From: Actinomycetes bacterium
GTDB taxonomy: Bacteria; Actinomycetota; Acidimicrobiia; Acidimicrobiales; SZUA-35
Direction of reading: 5' to 3'
Length of the DNA: 56,927 nucleotides
NCBI GenBank assembly: GCA_024280015.1
Contig: JAJRQY010000085.1
Span: 1-56,927, forward strand
Position numbers and translations under genes: made by a program. Position 1 is the first letter of the stretch. Each line of letters opens with the position of its first letter. Shown one piece after another: positions 1-7,732 of this stretch. The notes beneath the pieces were generated by a model. It saw only the letters and a list, made by a program, of their open reading frames with translations, had not been told where the DNA came from and ran no database searches.

Positions 1-653
1 CCATAGCGGATGGCATCATCGATTTCTTCGGTCGTTGCTACCCCATCGTTGACCAGCCACATGGCTTCACGCCAGACCGCTTCCAGCAAGCGGTCGGCAA
101 TGAAGGCATCGATCTCGACTCGAACATGCAGCGGCTTCATTCCGACCGAGGCATACAGCGCCATTGCTCGCGTGACGGATGAATCTGATGTCTTGGCTCC
201 CCCGACGACTTCAACCAGGGGTAGCAGGTAAACGGGGTTGAACGGATGGCCGACAACAAGCCGCTCGGGATGGTCCAGCTCAGCCTGTAGGACCGACGGC
301 TTGAATCCTGAGGTCGATGAGGCAATCAATGCCGTGGTAGACGCATGCTTTTCAATCTCGGCTAGCACCGACTGCTTGAGTTCGAGCCGCTCGGGCACAT
401 TCTCCTGAACGAAGTCAGCCCCAACAACTGCTTCTTCGATTGACGCGACGATCGAGAGAGATCCCTGCTTGTTGGTTGGTAGCCCAAGCGTGTCCCAAGA
501 CCGGGTGGCGTTGGCATGGACCTCACCCAGAATTCGTTCCGCATCAGGTGATGGATCAGAAACAACAACGTCAAGTCCGCTGAGGGCGAAGCGCGACGCC
601 CAGCCACTGCCAATGACTCCACAACCAATAACCGCTACTTGTGACACCGTCAT
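1..653 (-). CDS. lcdH: L-carnitine dehydrogenase, 3-hydroxyacyl-CoA dehydrogenase family (partial, 3' end beyond window)
   Basis: Expected to oxidise L-carnitine to 3-dehydrocarnitine with NAD+ in the cytosol. The protein opens MTVSQVAVIGCGVIGSGWAS, a Rossmann GxGxxG dinucleotide site, and continues with the family blocks VQENVPERLELK, IASSTSGFKPS, VVGHPFNPVYLLPLVEVVGG and FIADRLLEAVWREA. These are typical of carnitine dehydrogenases rather than fatty-acid HADs. About 217 residues are present; the C-terminal domain lies outside the window. The ATG overlaps the TGA of the upstream BKACE gene by 4 bases (ATGA), so the two are translationally coupled. Having a dehydrocarnitine-type BKACE as partner supports the substrate. 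A related 3-hydroxy acid is possible. Confident in the family, fairly confident in the substrate. Confidence 0.85.
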   Translation of the reverse strand, partial: MTVSQVAVIGCGVIGSGWASRFALSGLDVVVSDPSPDAERILGEVHANATRSWDTLGLPTNKQGSLSIVASIEEAVVGADFVQENVPERLELKQSVLAEIEKHASTTALIASSTSGFKPSVLQAELDHPERLVVGHPFNPVYLLPLVEVVGGAKTSDSSVTRAMALYASVGMKPLHVRVEIDAFIADRLLEAVWREAMWLVNDGVATTEEIDDAIRY

Positions 654-1567
654 TTCGGGCTCTTTAGTTGCAGATTTTCCCGAACCGCTTCCGGTCCGAG
701 CAAGTTGTAATTCATGCCTTCCAGAATGATCACCGCGCGGTTGACGAGATCTTCATTGCTGGCCAAGGTTCCGCGACCGAGGTAGAGGTTGTCTTCCAGA
801 CCAACCCGAACATTGCCGCCAACAAGAGCAGCGGCAGCAACATAGGGAAGTTGCTGACGGCCAATGGAAAACGCCGAATAGGTCCAGCCACTGGGGATGT
901 TGTTGACAAAGGCCATGAGGGAGTTCAGGTCATTGCCTGCCCCCCAAGGCACCCCCATGCACAACTGCACCATGACGGGGTCATCGATCAGGCCTTGTTC
1001 GACCATAGATCGGGCGAACATGAGGTGGCCAAGATCGAACAGTTCTAGCTCGGGCCGAACACCAAGTTCTTGAACCTGGCGGGCCATCGCCGTCAAGGTA
1101 GAGGGTGAGTTGACCATGATGTAGTCACCTTCACCGAAGTTCATGGTGCCGCAATCCAGGGTGCAGATCTCGGGCATCAGCTCTCGGATATGTTCCAGCC
1201 GTTCGGTTGCTCCAACCATGTCAGTCCCGGCCTGATCAACCGGGAACGGCTGCTCGGCTGAGCCAAAGGTCAGGTCCCCGCCCATACCCGCAGTCAGATT
1301 GATGATCACATCAACGTCCGTGCCACGGATTCGTTCGACTACTTCTCGGTAGTACTTCAGTTCTCGCGAAGGCTCACCGGTGAGAGGGTCACGAACATGA
1401 ATGTGGACGATGGCGGCACCGGCTTTCGCCGCGGCGATGCAGTCACTGGCAATCTGTTCTGGTGTTACCGGTACCTTGTCCGACTTGTTGACGGTGTTGC
1501 CGCTACCGGTCACCGCACAAGTGATGAAGATGCCGTCCGCTGTCGTTGCTATCGTTGTCGCGCTCAC
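650..1567 (-). CDS. Beta-keto acid cleavage enzyme (BKACE, DUF849 family), probably dehydrocarnitine-specific
   Basis: BKACE proteins condense a beta-keto acid with acetyl-CoA to give acetoacetate plus a new CoA ester; for dehydrocarnitine the other product is betainyl-CoA. At 305 residues it has the usual family length. The zinc site is visible as VHIHVRD (His55, His57) with the glutamate ligand in VRVGLEDN, which also carries the Arg and Asp that support catalysis in this family. Other family blocks are LTAGMGGDL and SLDCGT-like TLDCGTMNFG. It lies 47 bases after the glutamine-synthetase-like gene and overlaps the carnitine dehydrogenase start by 4 bases, so the three form one operon. Substrate assignment rests on that neighbour; the family itself is broad. 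Confidence 0.85.
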   Translation of the reverse strand: MSATTIATTADGIFITCAVTGSGNTVNKSDKVPVTPEQIASDCIAAAKAGAAIVHIHVRDPLTGEPSRELKYYREVVERIRGTDVDVIINLTAGMGGDLTFGSAEQPFPVDQAGTDMVGATERLEHIRELMPEICTLDCGTMNFGEGDYIMVNSPSTLTAMARQVQELGVRPELELFDLGHLMFARSMVEQGLIDDPVMVQLCMGVPWGAGNDLNSLMAFVNNIPSGWTYSAFSIGRQQLPYVAAAALVGGNVRVGLEDNLYLGRGTLASNEDLVNRAVIILEGMNYNLLGPEAVRENLQLKSPK

Positions 1568-1614
1568 GGCGGCGACAGTACACGAAAGGCCATGCCCGAG
1601 AACACTGCGTCAGC

Positions 1615-3042
1615 TCAGAACATGGAGAAGTACTCCTGGTGCTCCCAATCGGTTACCGCGGCATTGAAGCGATCGAGCTCAAACTGTTTGATCCTCACCA
1701 TGTAGTCCACGTACTCATCACCGAGCGCACCTCGGTAGAAGTCGCTCTGATCCAAGCAGTCAACCGCGTCACTCAGCATGGCTGGCAGTCTGGCTGCGTC
1801 ATCGTTGTAGGGCTCATTGGTTGGAGCCGGAGGCTCCAGCTCTCGTTCAATGCCGTCAAGCCCGGACAAGATCTGGGATGCCATGAACAGGTACGGGTTG
1901 GCCGCTGGTTCACCTACCCGGTTCTCAATTCGAGAGGCCGGGTCGCCAACTCCAGACAGGATCCGCAGCATGGCCCCGCGGTTGTCTCGTCCCCATGAGA
2001 GGCGATCAGGCGCCAGAGTATGAGGAGTGAATCGCTTGTATCCATTGATGGTCGGGGTGGAGAAGACGCAGCTGGCGGCGGCGTGGTCCAACACACCAGC
2101 GACATACTGCTTACCGACGGTCGAAAGGAGCTGATCGTCGCTGTCAGGAGCGAAGGCGTTCTGAGCTGAGTCAACATGGGTGATGGACTGGTGCAGGTGC
2201 CAGCCGTTGGACATCATGTTTGGCAAGGCGGGACGGCACATGAAGGTGGCGTGATAGCCGTGACGGCGACAGATTTGGCGGACCGCGGTTCGAAACAGGA
2301 CATAGTCATCGGCTGCTTCTAACGCGCCGGTCACACCAAAGGTCAGCTCGCATTGGGATGGTCCGAACTCGACCTCCATGGAGCGAAGCGGTAACCCAAT
2401 GGCGATCAGGTTGCGGCGAAGGATGGTGTAGATCTCGTCCAGTTCATCCAGAACCGAGTCGGTGAGGTACTGATGGCCGAGGGTGAGGGGTTTGACTGTC
2501 GGAGGTTGGCCAGGATGGGTGGTGTCAGAGAAGTCTCGTCGTTCTGGATCATCCAGCTTGAAGATCGACAGCTCGATCTCCAGACCACACCAGAAGTCAT
2601 AGCCAGCATCGTGCAGCTTGTTGACCGCATTGCGCAGGATCTGACGACTATCGAACCGGTTGGGTGTGCCATCGGGACCGACCAGGTCACACAAAACACC
2701 AGCTGTTCCTTCGGCCCATGGGAGGGGTCGGAAGGTAGCCAGGTCCGGCATCATGATGACATTGGCCGCACCGGAGAATTCGTCCAATCCGAGTCCGGCG
2801 CCGTCTTGCCAAACGGGAAATGCGGTGCGGTGGGAGGTGTCCTTGAGTAAGAGTGAGGAAGGCATGGTGCAGCCCTGTTCCACGATCGAGTCCAGCTCCG
2901 AGGCCATGAGGGCCTTGCCTCGAAGCACACCATGCTGATCAGCAAAGCTGAAGCGAATGACCTCGATCTGCTGCTCATCAATCTGGTCCTTGACCTCGGC
3001 CAGGCTGGTGGTGCGTTGTAGAGACTTTCGCTCAGAGTTCAC
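1615..3042 (-). CDS. Glutamine synthetase family ligase (GlnA-like, gamma-glutamylamine type)
   Basis: A 475-residue member of the glutamine synthetase superfamily with the N-terminal beta-grasp block FADQHGVLRGKALM and the C-terminal catalytic barrel (VEFGPSQCELTF, NGWHLHQSI, RIENRVGEPAANPYLFMASQ). The shape resembles catabolic or amine-modifying enzymes such as gamma-glutamylpolyamine or gamma-glutamylmethylamide synthetases rather than housekeeping GlnA, whose regulatory adenylylation loop I do not see. It would use ATP to join glutamate to ammonia or an amine. The start is GTG at 3042 with a TAGGGT hexamer six bases upstream. It heads an operon with BKACE and carnitine dehydrogenase, suggesting a role in catabolism of a quaternary or methylated amine. 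The substrate is unknown. Confidence 0.8.
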   Translation of the reverse strand: MNSERKSLQRTTSLAEVKDQIDEQQIEVIRFSFADQHGVLRGKALMASELDSIVEQGCTMPSSLLLKDTSHRTAFPVWQDGAGLGLDEFSGAANVIMMPDLATFRPLPWAEGTAGVLCDLVGPDGTPNRFDSRQILRNAVNKLHDAGYDFWCGLEIELSIFKLDDPERRDFSDTTHPGQPPTVKPLTLGHQYLTDSVLDELDEIYTILRRNLIAIGLPLRSMEVEFGPSQCELTFGVTGALEAADDYVLFRTAVRQICRRHGYHATFMCRPALPNMMSNGWHLHQSITHVDSAQNAFAPDSDDQLLSTVGKQYVAGVLDHAAASCVFSTPTINGYKRFTPHTLAPDRLSWGRDNRGAMLRILSGVGDPASRIENRVGEPAANPYLFMASQILSGLDGIERELEPPAPTNEPYNDDAARLPAMLSDAVDCLDQSDFYRGALGDEYVDYMVRIKQFELDRFNAAVTDWEHQEYFSMF

Positions 3043-3048
3043 TCGTTT

Positions 3049-3054
3049 ACCCTA
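3049..3054 (-). promoter_or_regulatory. -10 hexamer TAGGGT of the ligase/BKACE/carnitine operon
   Basis: Read on the minus strand, TAGGGT ends six bases before the GTG at 3042. Initiation about seven bases after the hexamer would fall on the start codon, so the mRNA should be leaderless. No convincing -35 is visible. It sits within 36 bases of the divergent MFS start. Confidence 0.45.
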
Positions 3055-3078
3055 GTCATATGCCAGGCTGAGGTGTAG

Positions 3079-4302
3079 ATGGCACCGCGATCAGATGGGC
3101 TCGGGCCCACATTCTCCGCCCTGTTGACCGCATCCTTCGTCACCAATCTGGGCGATGGCCTGCGGCTGGCTGCTCTGCCGATTTTGGCCAAGACCTTGAC
3201 CTCGTCCCCCTTGCTGATTGCTGGCGTCACGGCCGCCCAGTTCCTTCCCTGGATCTTGTTCGCTCCCTTCGGAGGTGTCATCGTCGATCGGTCCGATCGC
3301 AGGCGACTGATCATGATCACCCAGGCGTGGCGTTCCCTGGTGATGGCCGGACTAGCGCTGGCGGTTCTCACCGACCTTGTCCAGGTCTGGCAGGTCTTTG
3401 TCGTGGCCTTTGTGATCACGGTTGGTGAGATCCTGGTCGATCCGTCGGTGGTGGCGACCGTGCCAACCATTGTTGACCGAGCCAACCTCGACCGGGCAAA
3501 CAGTCGGATTACCGTGGTTGAAACCGTCACCAACGAGTTTGTCGGAGGGCCGATTGGCGCCGCCAGCTTTGCCCTGGTTCCCTGGCTGCCCTTCGTGCTC
3601 GATGCTGCAAGCTATGCGGGATCAATCGTGCCATTCAGCCGACTCCCGGCAACGGAGAAAACGCCGAGAAGCGACAAGACCGTGCACTCATTTCGAACCG
3701 AGATGGGTGATGGCTTGCGTTGGATCAAGAGCCACCCCTTCCTTCGGCCGCTCACCTTGGGTATCGCGGTGTTCCATCTCGGAACGGCTGGAGCATTCAG
3801 CCTCCTGGTCGTCTTGGTTGTTGACGTGCTCGATGCTTCAGGCATTGTCTTTGGCTTCGTGTTGAGTGCAGCAGCGCTCGGAGCGACGCTGGCAAGCCTT
3901 CTTGCTGCCAGACTGGTTGACCGATTCTCTCGACGAATCGTGATCACCGCTGGGTCGACGATTACTGCTCTCAGCGTCATCGCCAGCGGGCTGGTGACCA
4001 CCGAGTGGCAGCTCATGGTCACTTGGACGTTGAACGGGTTCGGGGGCGGGCTGAGCTTGTCTATTGGGCGGGGCTTCATCCAACGCCACACGCCAAACGA
4101 ACTCCTGGGCCGTACCGCCATTGCTTCGCGAATGTTGACTCGTCCCTCATTCGTGGTCGGGTCCTTATTAGCGGGAGTTATCGCCGTCTGGACCTCAGTT
4201 CGCTGGTCCTTTGTCGCCGCCGGCTTATTCCATCTGCTGGGAGCACTGCTGTTGTGGCGTTCGTTCAAACACGAACCAGAGGGAGATCTGCCGAAGATCT
4301 AG
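3079..4302 (+). CDS. MFS transporter, EntS/MefA-like exporter
   Basis: A 407-residue polytopic membrane protein with about 12 hydrophobic segments, opening FSALLTASFVTNLGDGLRLA and carrying the MFS loop APFGGVIVDRSDRRRL between helices 2 and 3. The overall pattern is that of the MFS_3 group (enterobactin, macrolide and similar exporters), which use the proton gradient to expel small molecules. The start has a GAGG element five to six bases upstream. It is divergent from the carnitine-type operon with only 36 bases between the starts, so the two promoters overlap and may be co-controlled. The transported compound cannot be inferred. The last residues are charged and cytoplasmic, so the gene looks intact. 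Confidence 0.8.
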   Translation: MAPRSDGLGPTFSALLTASFVTNLGDGLRLAALPILAKTLTSSPLLIAGVTAAQFLPWILFAPFGGVIVDRSDRRRLIMITQAWRSLVMAGLALAVLTDLVQVWQVFVVAFVITVGEILVDPSVVATVPTIVDRANLDRANSRITVVETVTNEFVGGPIGAASFALVPWLPFVLDAASYAGSIVPFSRLPATEKTPRSDKTVHSFRTEMGDGLRWIKSHPFLRPLTLGIAVFHLGTAGAFSLLVVLVVDVLDASGIVFGFVLSAAALGATLASLLAARLVDRFSRRIVITAGSTITALSVIASGLVTTEWQLMVTWTLNGFGGGLSLSIGRGFIQRHTPNELLGRTAIASRMLTRPSFVVGSLLAGVIAVWTSVRWSFVAAGLFHLLGALLLWRSFKHEPEGDLPKI

Positions 4303-4319
4303 AACCAAGAGGTTACGCT

Positions 4320-5624
4320 CTAGGACCAAGAAGCGGCATCGCGTCGCTCTTGTTCCCACACAACCCAATCGTCTTGCCAGGTGTCTGGCTTTCCGAAAGC
4401 GTCGATGGCTGGCGGGCCGGTGATCTTGGCTGAGTCTTCTTCAGAAAAGCGCAGGGGCGCGTCTTCACCGTTCTCTACAGCAGCCATGCCTGCTTCGAAC
4501 ATGCGCCGGAATTGCACGATGGCAATATCGAGCTTGGAGAGGTGCTCCTTGGTTCGGTCAGCGATTGGTCCCAATGATTCGACGGCCCACTGGTCATGCA
4601 CATTGATGTCATAGCCCATACCGGTGTAGATCTCGGTGGCCTGTTGCACTGGGTCAAAGCCGTACTTGTTGGCCTTGTTGAACTTGGATTTGTAGCCGGG
4701 CATTTCCAAGTCGGCCATGCGTTGGTCCCGCATGGTTTCCTTGTCAACCTCATCACCGAAGCTGGTGAAGACCGCATACCAGTAGCTACTGGTGTCATCA
4801 ATTGGAACATGCCATTGGGTGATGGCCATCTCTCGACTCATGGGGATGGTGATTGCGTTAGGGAAGACGCAGTTGGTGACGCGGACGTGGAGCTGGTCTT
4901 CGTTCAGTTCGCGCAAGGTGGTGAGGCGGATGCCGAAGTCGGTCTTGTCGGTCTTGATGATTGGCCGGGTGTATTCGCGAAGGAGCTGGGTGATTGGCAT
5001 GTCCGAGGAGGCAGCCTTGTCCCGGAACTGTTTGCCGTATTGCTCATCGGTGTCTTCGTCTTGAAAGAAGCGGTGCAGGAATGAGGCGTGGCTGGGATCA
5101 ATCCCAACTTCCATGGCCTGCATCCAGTTGCAATCCAGGTAGCCCTTGAAGGCAAAGGTGTGAGACTCCGGAGCGGTGAAGGCATCGAGGGAAGGCACCG
5201 GTGGCGGCTCGCCTTCACCCAGATAGGCAAAGACAATGCCATTGCGTTCGACGCAGGGGTAGGCCTTCTGGGAGACGTTGAGGTAGAACTTGGATCCGAT
5301 TGGTTCGGCTCCTTGTTCGATGCATTGGCCGTCGGAGTCAAAGACCCAGCCATGAAAGGTGCAGGTCAGCCCGCCGTTGTCCAGGCGGCCGAAACAGAGA
5401 TCGGCACCGCGGTGGGTGCAGTAGCGATCCATGAGACCATATTTGCCCTTGTCGTCTCGGAATAGGACCAGCTCTTCACCCAGGAGCGTGACCGAGACGA
5501 TGGGGCGTTCATCGTCCAGTTCTTCAACCAGGGCTGCTGGTTGCCAGTAGCTGCGGAGGAGGGCACCACCGGGGGTTTCGGGGCCGACGCGGGTGAGACG
5601 GATGTTCTGTTCTTCGGTTACCAC
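4320..5624 (-). CDS. Rieske non-haem iron oxygenase, alpha-subunit type
   Basis: A 434-residue oxygenase in the phthalate-dioxygenase-like group that hydroxylates or demethylates aromatic or amine substrates using electrons from a separate reductase. The Rieske centre is CTHRGADLCFGRL followed by CTFHGW (C-x-H...C-x2-H). The mononuclear iron site is DPSHASFLH (D-x2-H-x4-H), preceded by the bridging region NWMQAMEVGI. I chose GTG at 5624 because the open frame further upstream runs into the divergent IclR gene, AGGA precedes this GTG, and family proteins begin with a segment like TEEQNIRLTRVGPETPGG. No reductase is adjacent. The divergent IclR regulator at 5749 is the likely controller. The substrate is unknown. 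Confidence 0.88.
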   Translation of the reverse strand: MVTEEQNIRLTRVGPETPGGALLRSYWQPAALVEELDDERPIVSVTLLGEELVLFRDDKGKYGLMDRYCTHRGADLCFGRLDNGGLTCTFHGWVFDSDGQCIEQGAEPIGSKFYLNVSQKAYPCVERNGIVFAYLGEGEPPPVPSLDAFTAPESHTFAFKGYLDCNWMQAMEVGIDPSHASFLHRFFQDEDTDEQYGKQFRDKAASSDMPITQLLREYTRPIIKTDKTDFGIRLTTLRELNEDQLHVRVTNCVFPNAITIPMSREMAITQWHVPIDDTSSYWYAVFTSFGDEVDKETMRDQRMADLEMPGYKSKFNKANKYGFDPVQQATEIYTGMGYDINVHDQWAVESLGPIADRTKEHLSKLDIAIVQFRRMFEAGMAAVENGEDAPLRFSEEDSAKITGPPAIDAFGKPDTWQDDWVVWEQERRDAASWS

Positions 5625-5646
5625 GAGGTGTCCTACACTTCCCAAT

Positions 5647-5687
5647 TGCCCGTATTGTGGGCATGTGTCTGTATAGTAAAACTCTAT
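5647..5687. promoter_or_regulatory. Candidate IclR operators between the Rieske oxygenase and iclR-type gene
   Basis: Two inverted repeats lie between the divergent starts. TGCCC (5647-5651) and GGGCA (5659-5663) are separated by seven bases. ATAG (5673-5676) and CTAT (5684-5687) are also separated by seven bases. Short interrupted palindromes of this size suit dimeric IclR-type repressors. Assignment is inference from position. Confidence 0.35.
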
Positions 5688-5748
5688 CTGATCGATTGTT
5701 CTGGCGCCAGCAGGCGGAACAGAGGAGGGGCCGAAGGAGGGACTCGAG

Positions 5749-6396
5749 ATGTCAAGTCCGGTCCAAGCAGTTACGCGAGCCTTCAAGATCCTTGAGTGTT
5801 TCGCCACCAATTCAGGACCGCTCACCGTTGACGACGTGGCCCAGGCAACGGGTCTTCCCCGTGCGACTGCCTATCGACTGGTCCATACCCTGGAGTCAGA
5901 GGGCTACTTGCACCGCGATGGCAAGTCTTTCCGACTGGGAAAGCGAGTCCTTGGCTTGGGTTTCGCTCATATCAATCGCCGGGGATTCATTTCCGCGGCC
6001 CAGCCCGTTCTTGATCAGCTGGCATCCCAAAGCGGCCAAACGGTCGTGCTTGGCACCACCCCTCAGGGTGGCACTGCCAGCCAGGTCCTAATTGCTGCCG
6101 TAGCCCAAACCAGTGGCGCACTCTCGGTTGTTGTCGAGGTCGGACAGTACGTCGAAGCCGTCGACACGGTGCTGGCCCTGTCACTCGAATCGTCGGTGGA
6201 TAGACCCCCAATTCATGTTGGGGTTCATGGCGCCGGAGATGCCGTACAAGCACTCAGCGTCCCTATTGGAGATGGTGACGGCAAGACCATTGCCAGTTTG
6301 GCCATCGTCATGCCATCGCGACGAATGACCAATACAGAACTCTTGGAAACCTACGGCGACGCACTCCGCCGAGCGGCCGGGCAGCTGGGCTACTGA
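5749..6396 (+). CDS. IclR family transcriptional regulator
   Basis: A 215-residue regulator with the IclR winged helix-turn-helix at residues 5-60 (VTRAFKILECFA, LTVDDVAQATGLPRATAYRLV, GYLHRDGKSFRLG) and the C-terminal effector-binding domain after residue 75. IclR proteins bind a small metabolite and usually control a neighbouring catabolic gene. Here the divergent Rieske oxygenase at 5624 is the obvious target, with two small palindromes between them. The C-terminal domain is somewhat shorter than in most IclR proteins (usual total about 250). The 3' end overlaps the convergent mazF-like gene by 7 bases. Family call is firm; effector unknown. Confidence 0.88.
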   Translation: MSSPVQAVTRAFKILECFATNSGPLTVDDVAQATGLPRATAYRLVHTLESEGYLHRDGKSFRLGKRVLGLGFAHINRRGFISAAQPVLDQLASQSGQTVVLGTTPQGGTASQVLIAAVAQTSGALSVVVEVGQYVEAVDTVLALSLESSVDRPPIHVGVHGAGDAVQALSVPIGDGDGKTIASLAIVMPSRRMTNTELLETYGDALRRAAGQLGY

Positions 6397-6716
6397 CACC
6401 CGGTAGCGACTTCGAGGGCCTGGCAGATCTGTGCCATCCGCGAGCCGCTAATCAGCCCGATTCTCTCCACCAGTACTGCAACCGACACCGACTCAACCGA
6501 GTCTAGATTGGCAACACATCGCCGCGGAACCGGGTCCTCATCAGGTTCGAGGAGAACCTCGCTGGGTAGGCCCCTGATGGTCGTGGTGCAAGGCGCGATT
6601 AGAACTCTCCGCAGGAGGGGGATCGCTGTGTCTCGAGACAGTACCACCACTGGGCGTCTGCCAATCTCTGGGGGCTCACACCACCAGATCTCACCCCGTC
6701 GAGGTAGCTCCATCAT
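6390..6716 (-). CDS. mazF: MazF/PemK-type mRNA interferase toxin
   Basis: A small toxin of 107-108 residues that would cut mRNA when freed from its antitoxin. It begins MELPRRGEIWWCEPPE and continues GRRPVVVLSRD, the conserved RGEvW and RPVVVLS strands of the MazF/PemK fold, then LIAPCTTTIRGLPSEVLL. Either of two adjacent ATGs (6716 or 6713) may be used; the first overlaps the antitoxin stop. It is the second gene of a two-gene operon, with an upstream ribbon-helix-helix antitoxin. The 3' end overlaps the convergent IclR gene by 7 bases. No truncation is seen. Confidence 0.88.
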   Translation of the reverse strand: MMELPRRGEIWWCEPPEIGRRPVVVLSRDTAIPLLRRVLIAPCTTTIRGLPSEVLLEPDEDPVPRRCVANLDSVESVSVAVLVERIGLISGSRMAQICQALEVATGCQ

Positions 6717-6949
6717 GGCGCCGCAGCATTTCGGAATGATTCCAGGTCACCCCATTCGTCTGGCTCATCCATTGGGAGATCACGGTACCCAACCTTGTAA
6801 GCCTCATCGGTCTCTGCGGAGCGGTAGAGGCGGAGCAAGGCCTGAAGGGCACTGTCAACTAGCTCTGCATCGGTCGTGCCAGAGTGAGCCCTCCTGGCAT
6901 TGGCCAGGAGCTCCTGATCAACGGTTGTGCTAATTCGAGTTCGGGCCAT
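6713..6949 (-). CDS. mazE: Ribbon-helix-helix antitoxin of the MazF pair
   Basis: The DNA-binding N-terminus MARTRISTTVDQELLANAR is a ribbon-helix-helix strand and helix, followed by an acidic tail (DLPMDEPDEWGDLESF) of the kind that wraps a MazF dimer. I start at the ATG at 6949, not the longer frame from 6976, because it begins at the canonical strand and because a CATAAT hexamer lies six bases upstream. That gives 78 residues. The TGA overlaps the toxin ATG by 4 bases. The protein probably represses its own operon through the palindrome at 6949-6964. mazE here means functional partner; the fold is not the AbrB-like fold of E. coli MazE. Confidence 0.82.
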   Translation of the reverse strand: MARTRISTTVDQELLANARRAHSGTTDAELVDSALQALLRLYRSAETDEAYKVGYRDLPMDEPDEWGDLESFRNAAAP

Positions 6950-6964
6950 GCCATGATTATGGCA
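6949..6964 (-). promoter_or_regulatory. Autoregulatory operator and -10 of the mazEF-type operon
   Basis: TGCCAT and ATGGCA form a perfect 6-bp inverted repeat with a 4-base centre. On the minus strand the repeat contains the -10-like CATAAT (6956-6961), whose end is six bases from the antitoxin ATG at 6947-6949. A repressor here would block both promoter and start codon of a leaderless mRNA. Confidence 0.55.
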
Positions 6965-7078
6965 CGTTTGTAGCATGATGGCCAGGCAATCTCAGGGTTC
7001 GCAGTAGAGCTCACTGTAAAAGGGGTAAGACCATGTTGAGCCTCGAAGAGCTCAACAAATGCAGGAGAACTCTGGGCT

Positions 7079-7732
7079 TCAATGCTTTGTTCGACCCAAG
7101 GCAACAGAGATGGCCGAGGCTGCCTGAATGGCTGGCGTGAGCATCTCATCAATGAGACGAATCATGGTGAAGTCGGGCTCGACCGTCACCATGGATAGTG
7201 CGCCGAGGAGGTCGCCGTCTTCTGACACGATCGGTACACCAATGGATCGCAACTGGGGATCGAACTCGCCTTCAACCTGCTGGTACCCAAACGTGTCACC
7301 GGCCAGCAGCACTTTGCCAAGCGATGTCACTGCCGCTGGCAGACGGGCGCCAACACTGGTCGATACCGACAGTGGCCCAACAGGCGAAGCAGCGGCAACA
7401 ACAATCACCTCATCCCAATCAAGAACACCGACCGCGCTATGCAGACCGGTGGTCAGAGTCAAGTCATCCAGCACCTGCTGGGCTACCGCTCCAAGCGGAT
7501 CCGTGCGTAGATAGCCGTGACCAAGCAAGAGAACCCGAGGGGTCAGTTGAAACGAACCCTTGTCCGCAATCAAATACCCCAACCCAACCAGCGTGTGCAA
7601 CAGCCGGTGGGCGGTTCCCCGACTGAGGCCAGCAGTCAACGCAACATCAGCTACGGTCAACGCCCGTTCGTCACCATCGAAACAACTCAGAACGTCCAGA
7701 GACCTCAAGACAGAGGCAACAGGCTTGCTCAT
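7079..7732 (-). CDS. IclR family transcriptional regulator
   Basis: A 217-residue IclR protein: winged helix at residues 4-60 (VASVLRSLDVLSCFDGDERA, LTVADVALTAGLSRGTAHRLL) and an effector domain ending at a heterologous tail. The start is ATG at 7732 with GGAG just upstream; the frame is open further upstream but that stretch belongs to the preceding gene. The ATG overlaps the TGA of the AraC-type gene by 4 bases, so two regulators from different families are made from one transcript. Its target is not evident; the divergent isochorismatase-like gene on the other side of the AraC gene is one candidate. The effector domain is about 30 residues shorter than usual. Confidence 0.85.
   Translation of the reverse strand: MSKPVASVLRSLDVLSCFDGDERALTVADVALTAGLSRGTAHRLLHTLVGLGYLIADKGSFQLTPRVLLLGHGYLRTDPLGAVAQQVLDDLTLTTGLHSAVGVLDWDEVIVVAAASPVGPLSVSTSVGARLPAAVTSLGKVLLAGDTFGYQQVEGEFDPQLRSIGVPIVSEDGDLLGALSMVTVEPDFTMIRLIDEMLTPAIQAASAISVALGRTKH

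Noticed and set aside
4596-5084. 162-codon plus-strand frame inside the Rieske gene
   Set aside because: Lies antisense to a gene with full Rieske and iron motifs; no family pattern of its own.
5625-5825. N-terminal extension of the Rieske oxygenase to an ATG at 5825
   Set aside because: It would overlap the divergent IclR gene, and the extra residues have no family similarity.
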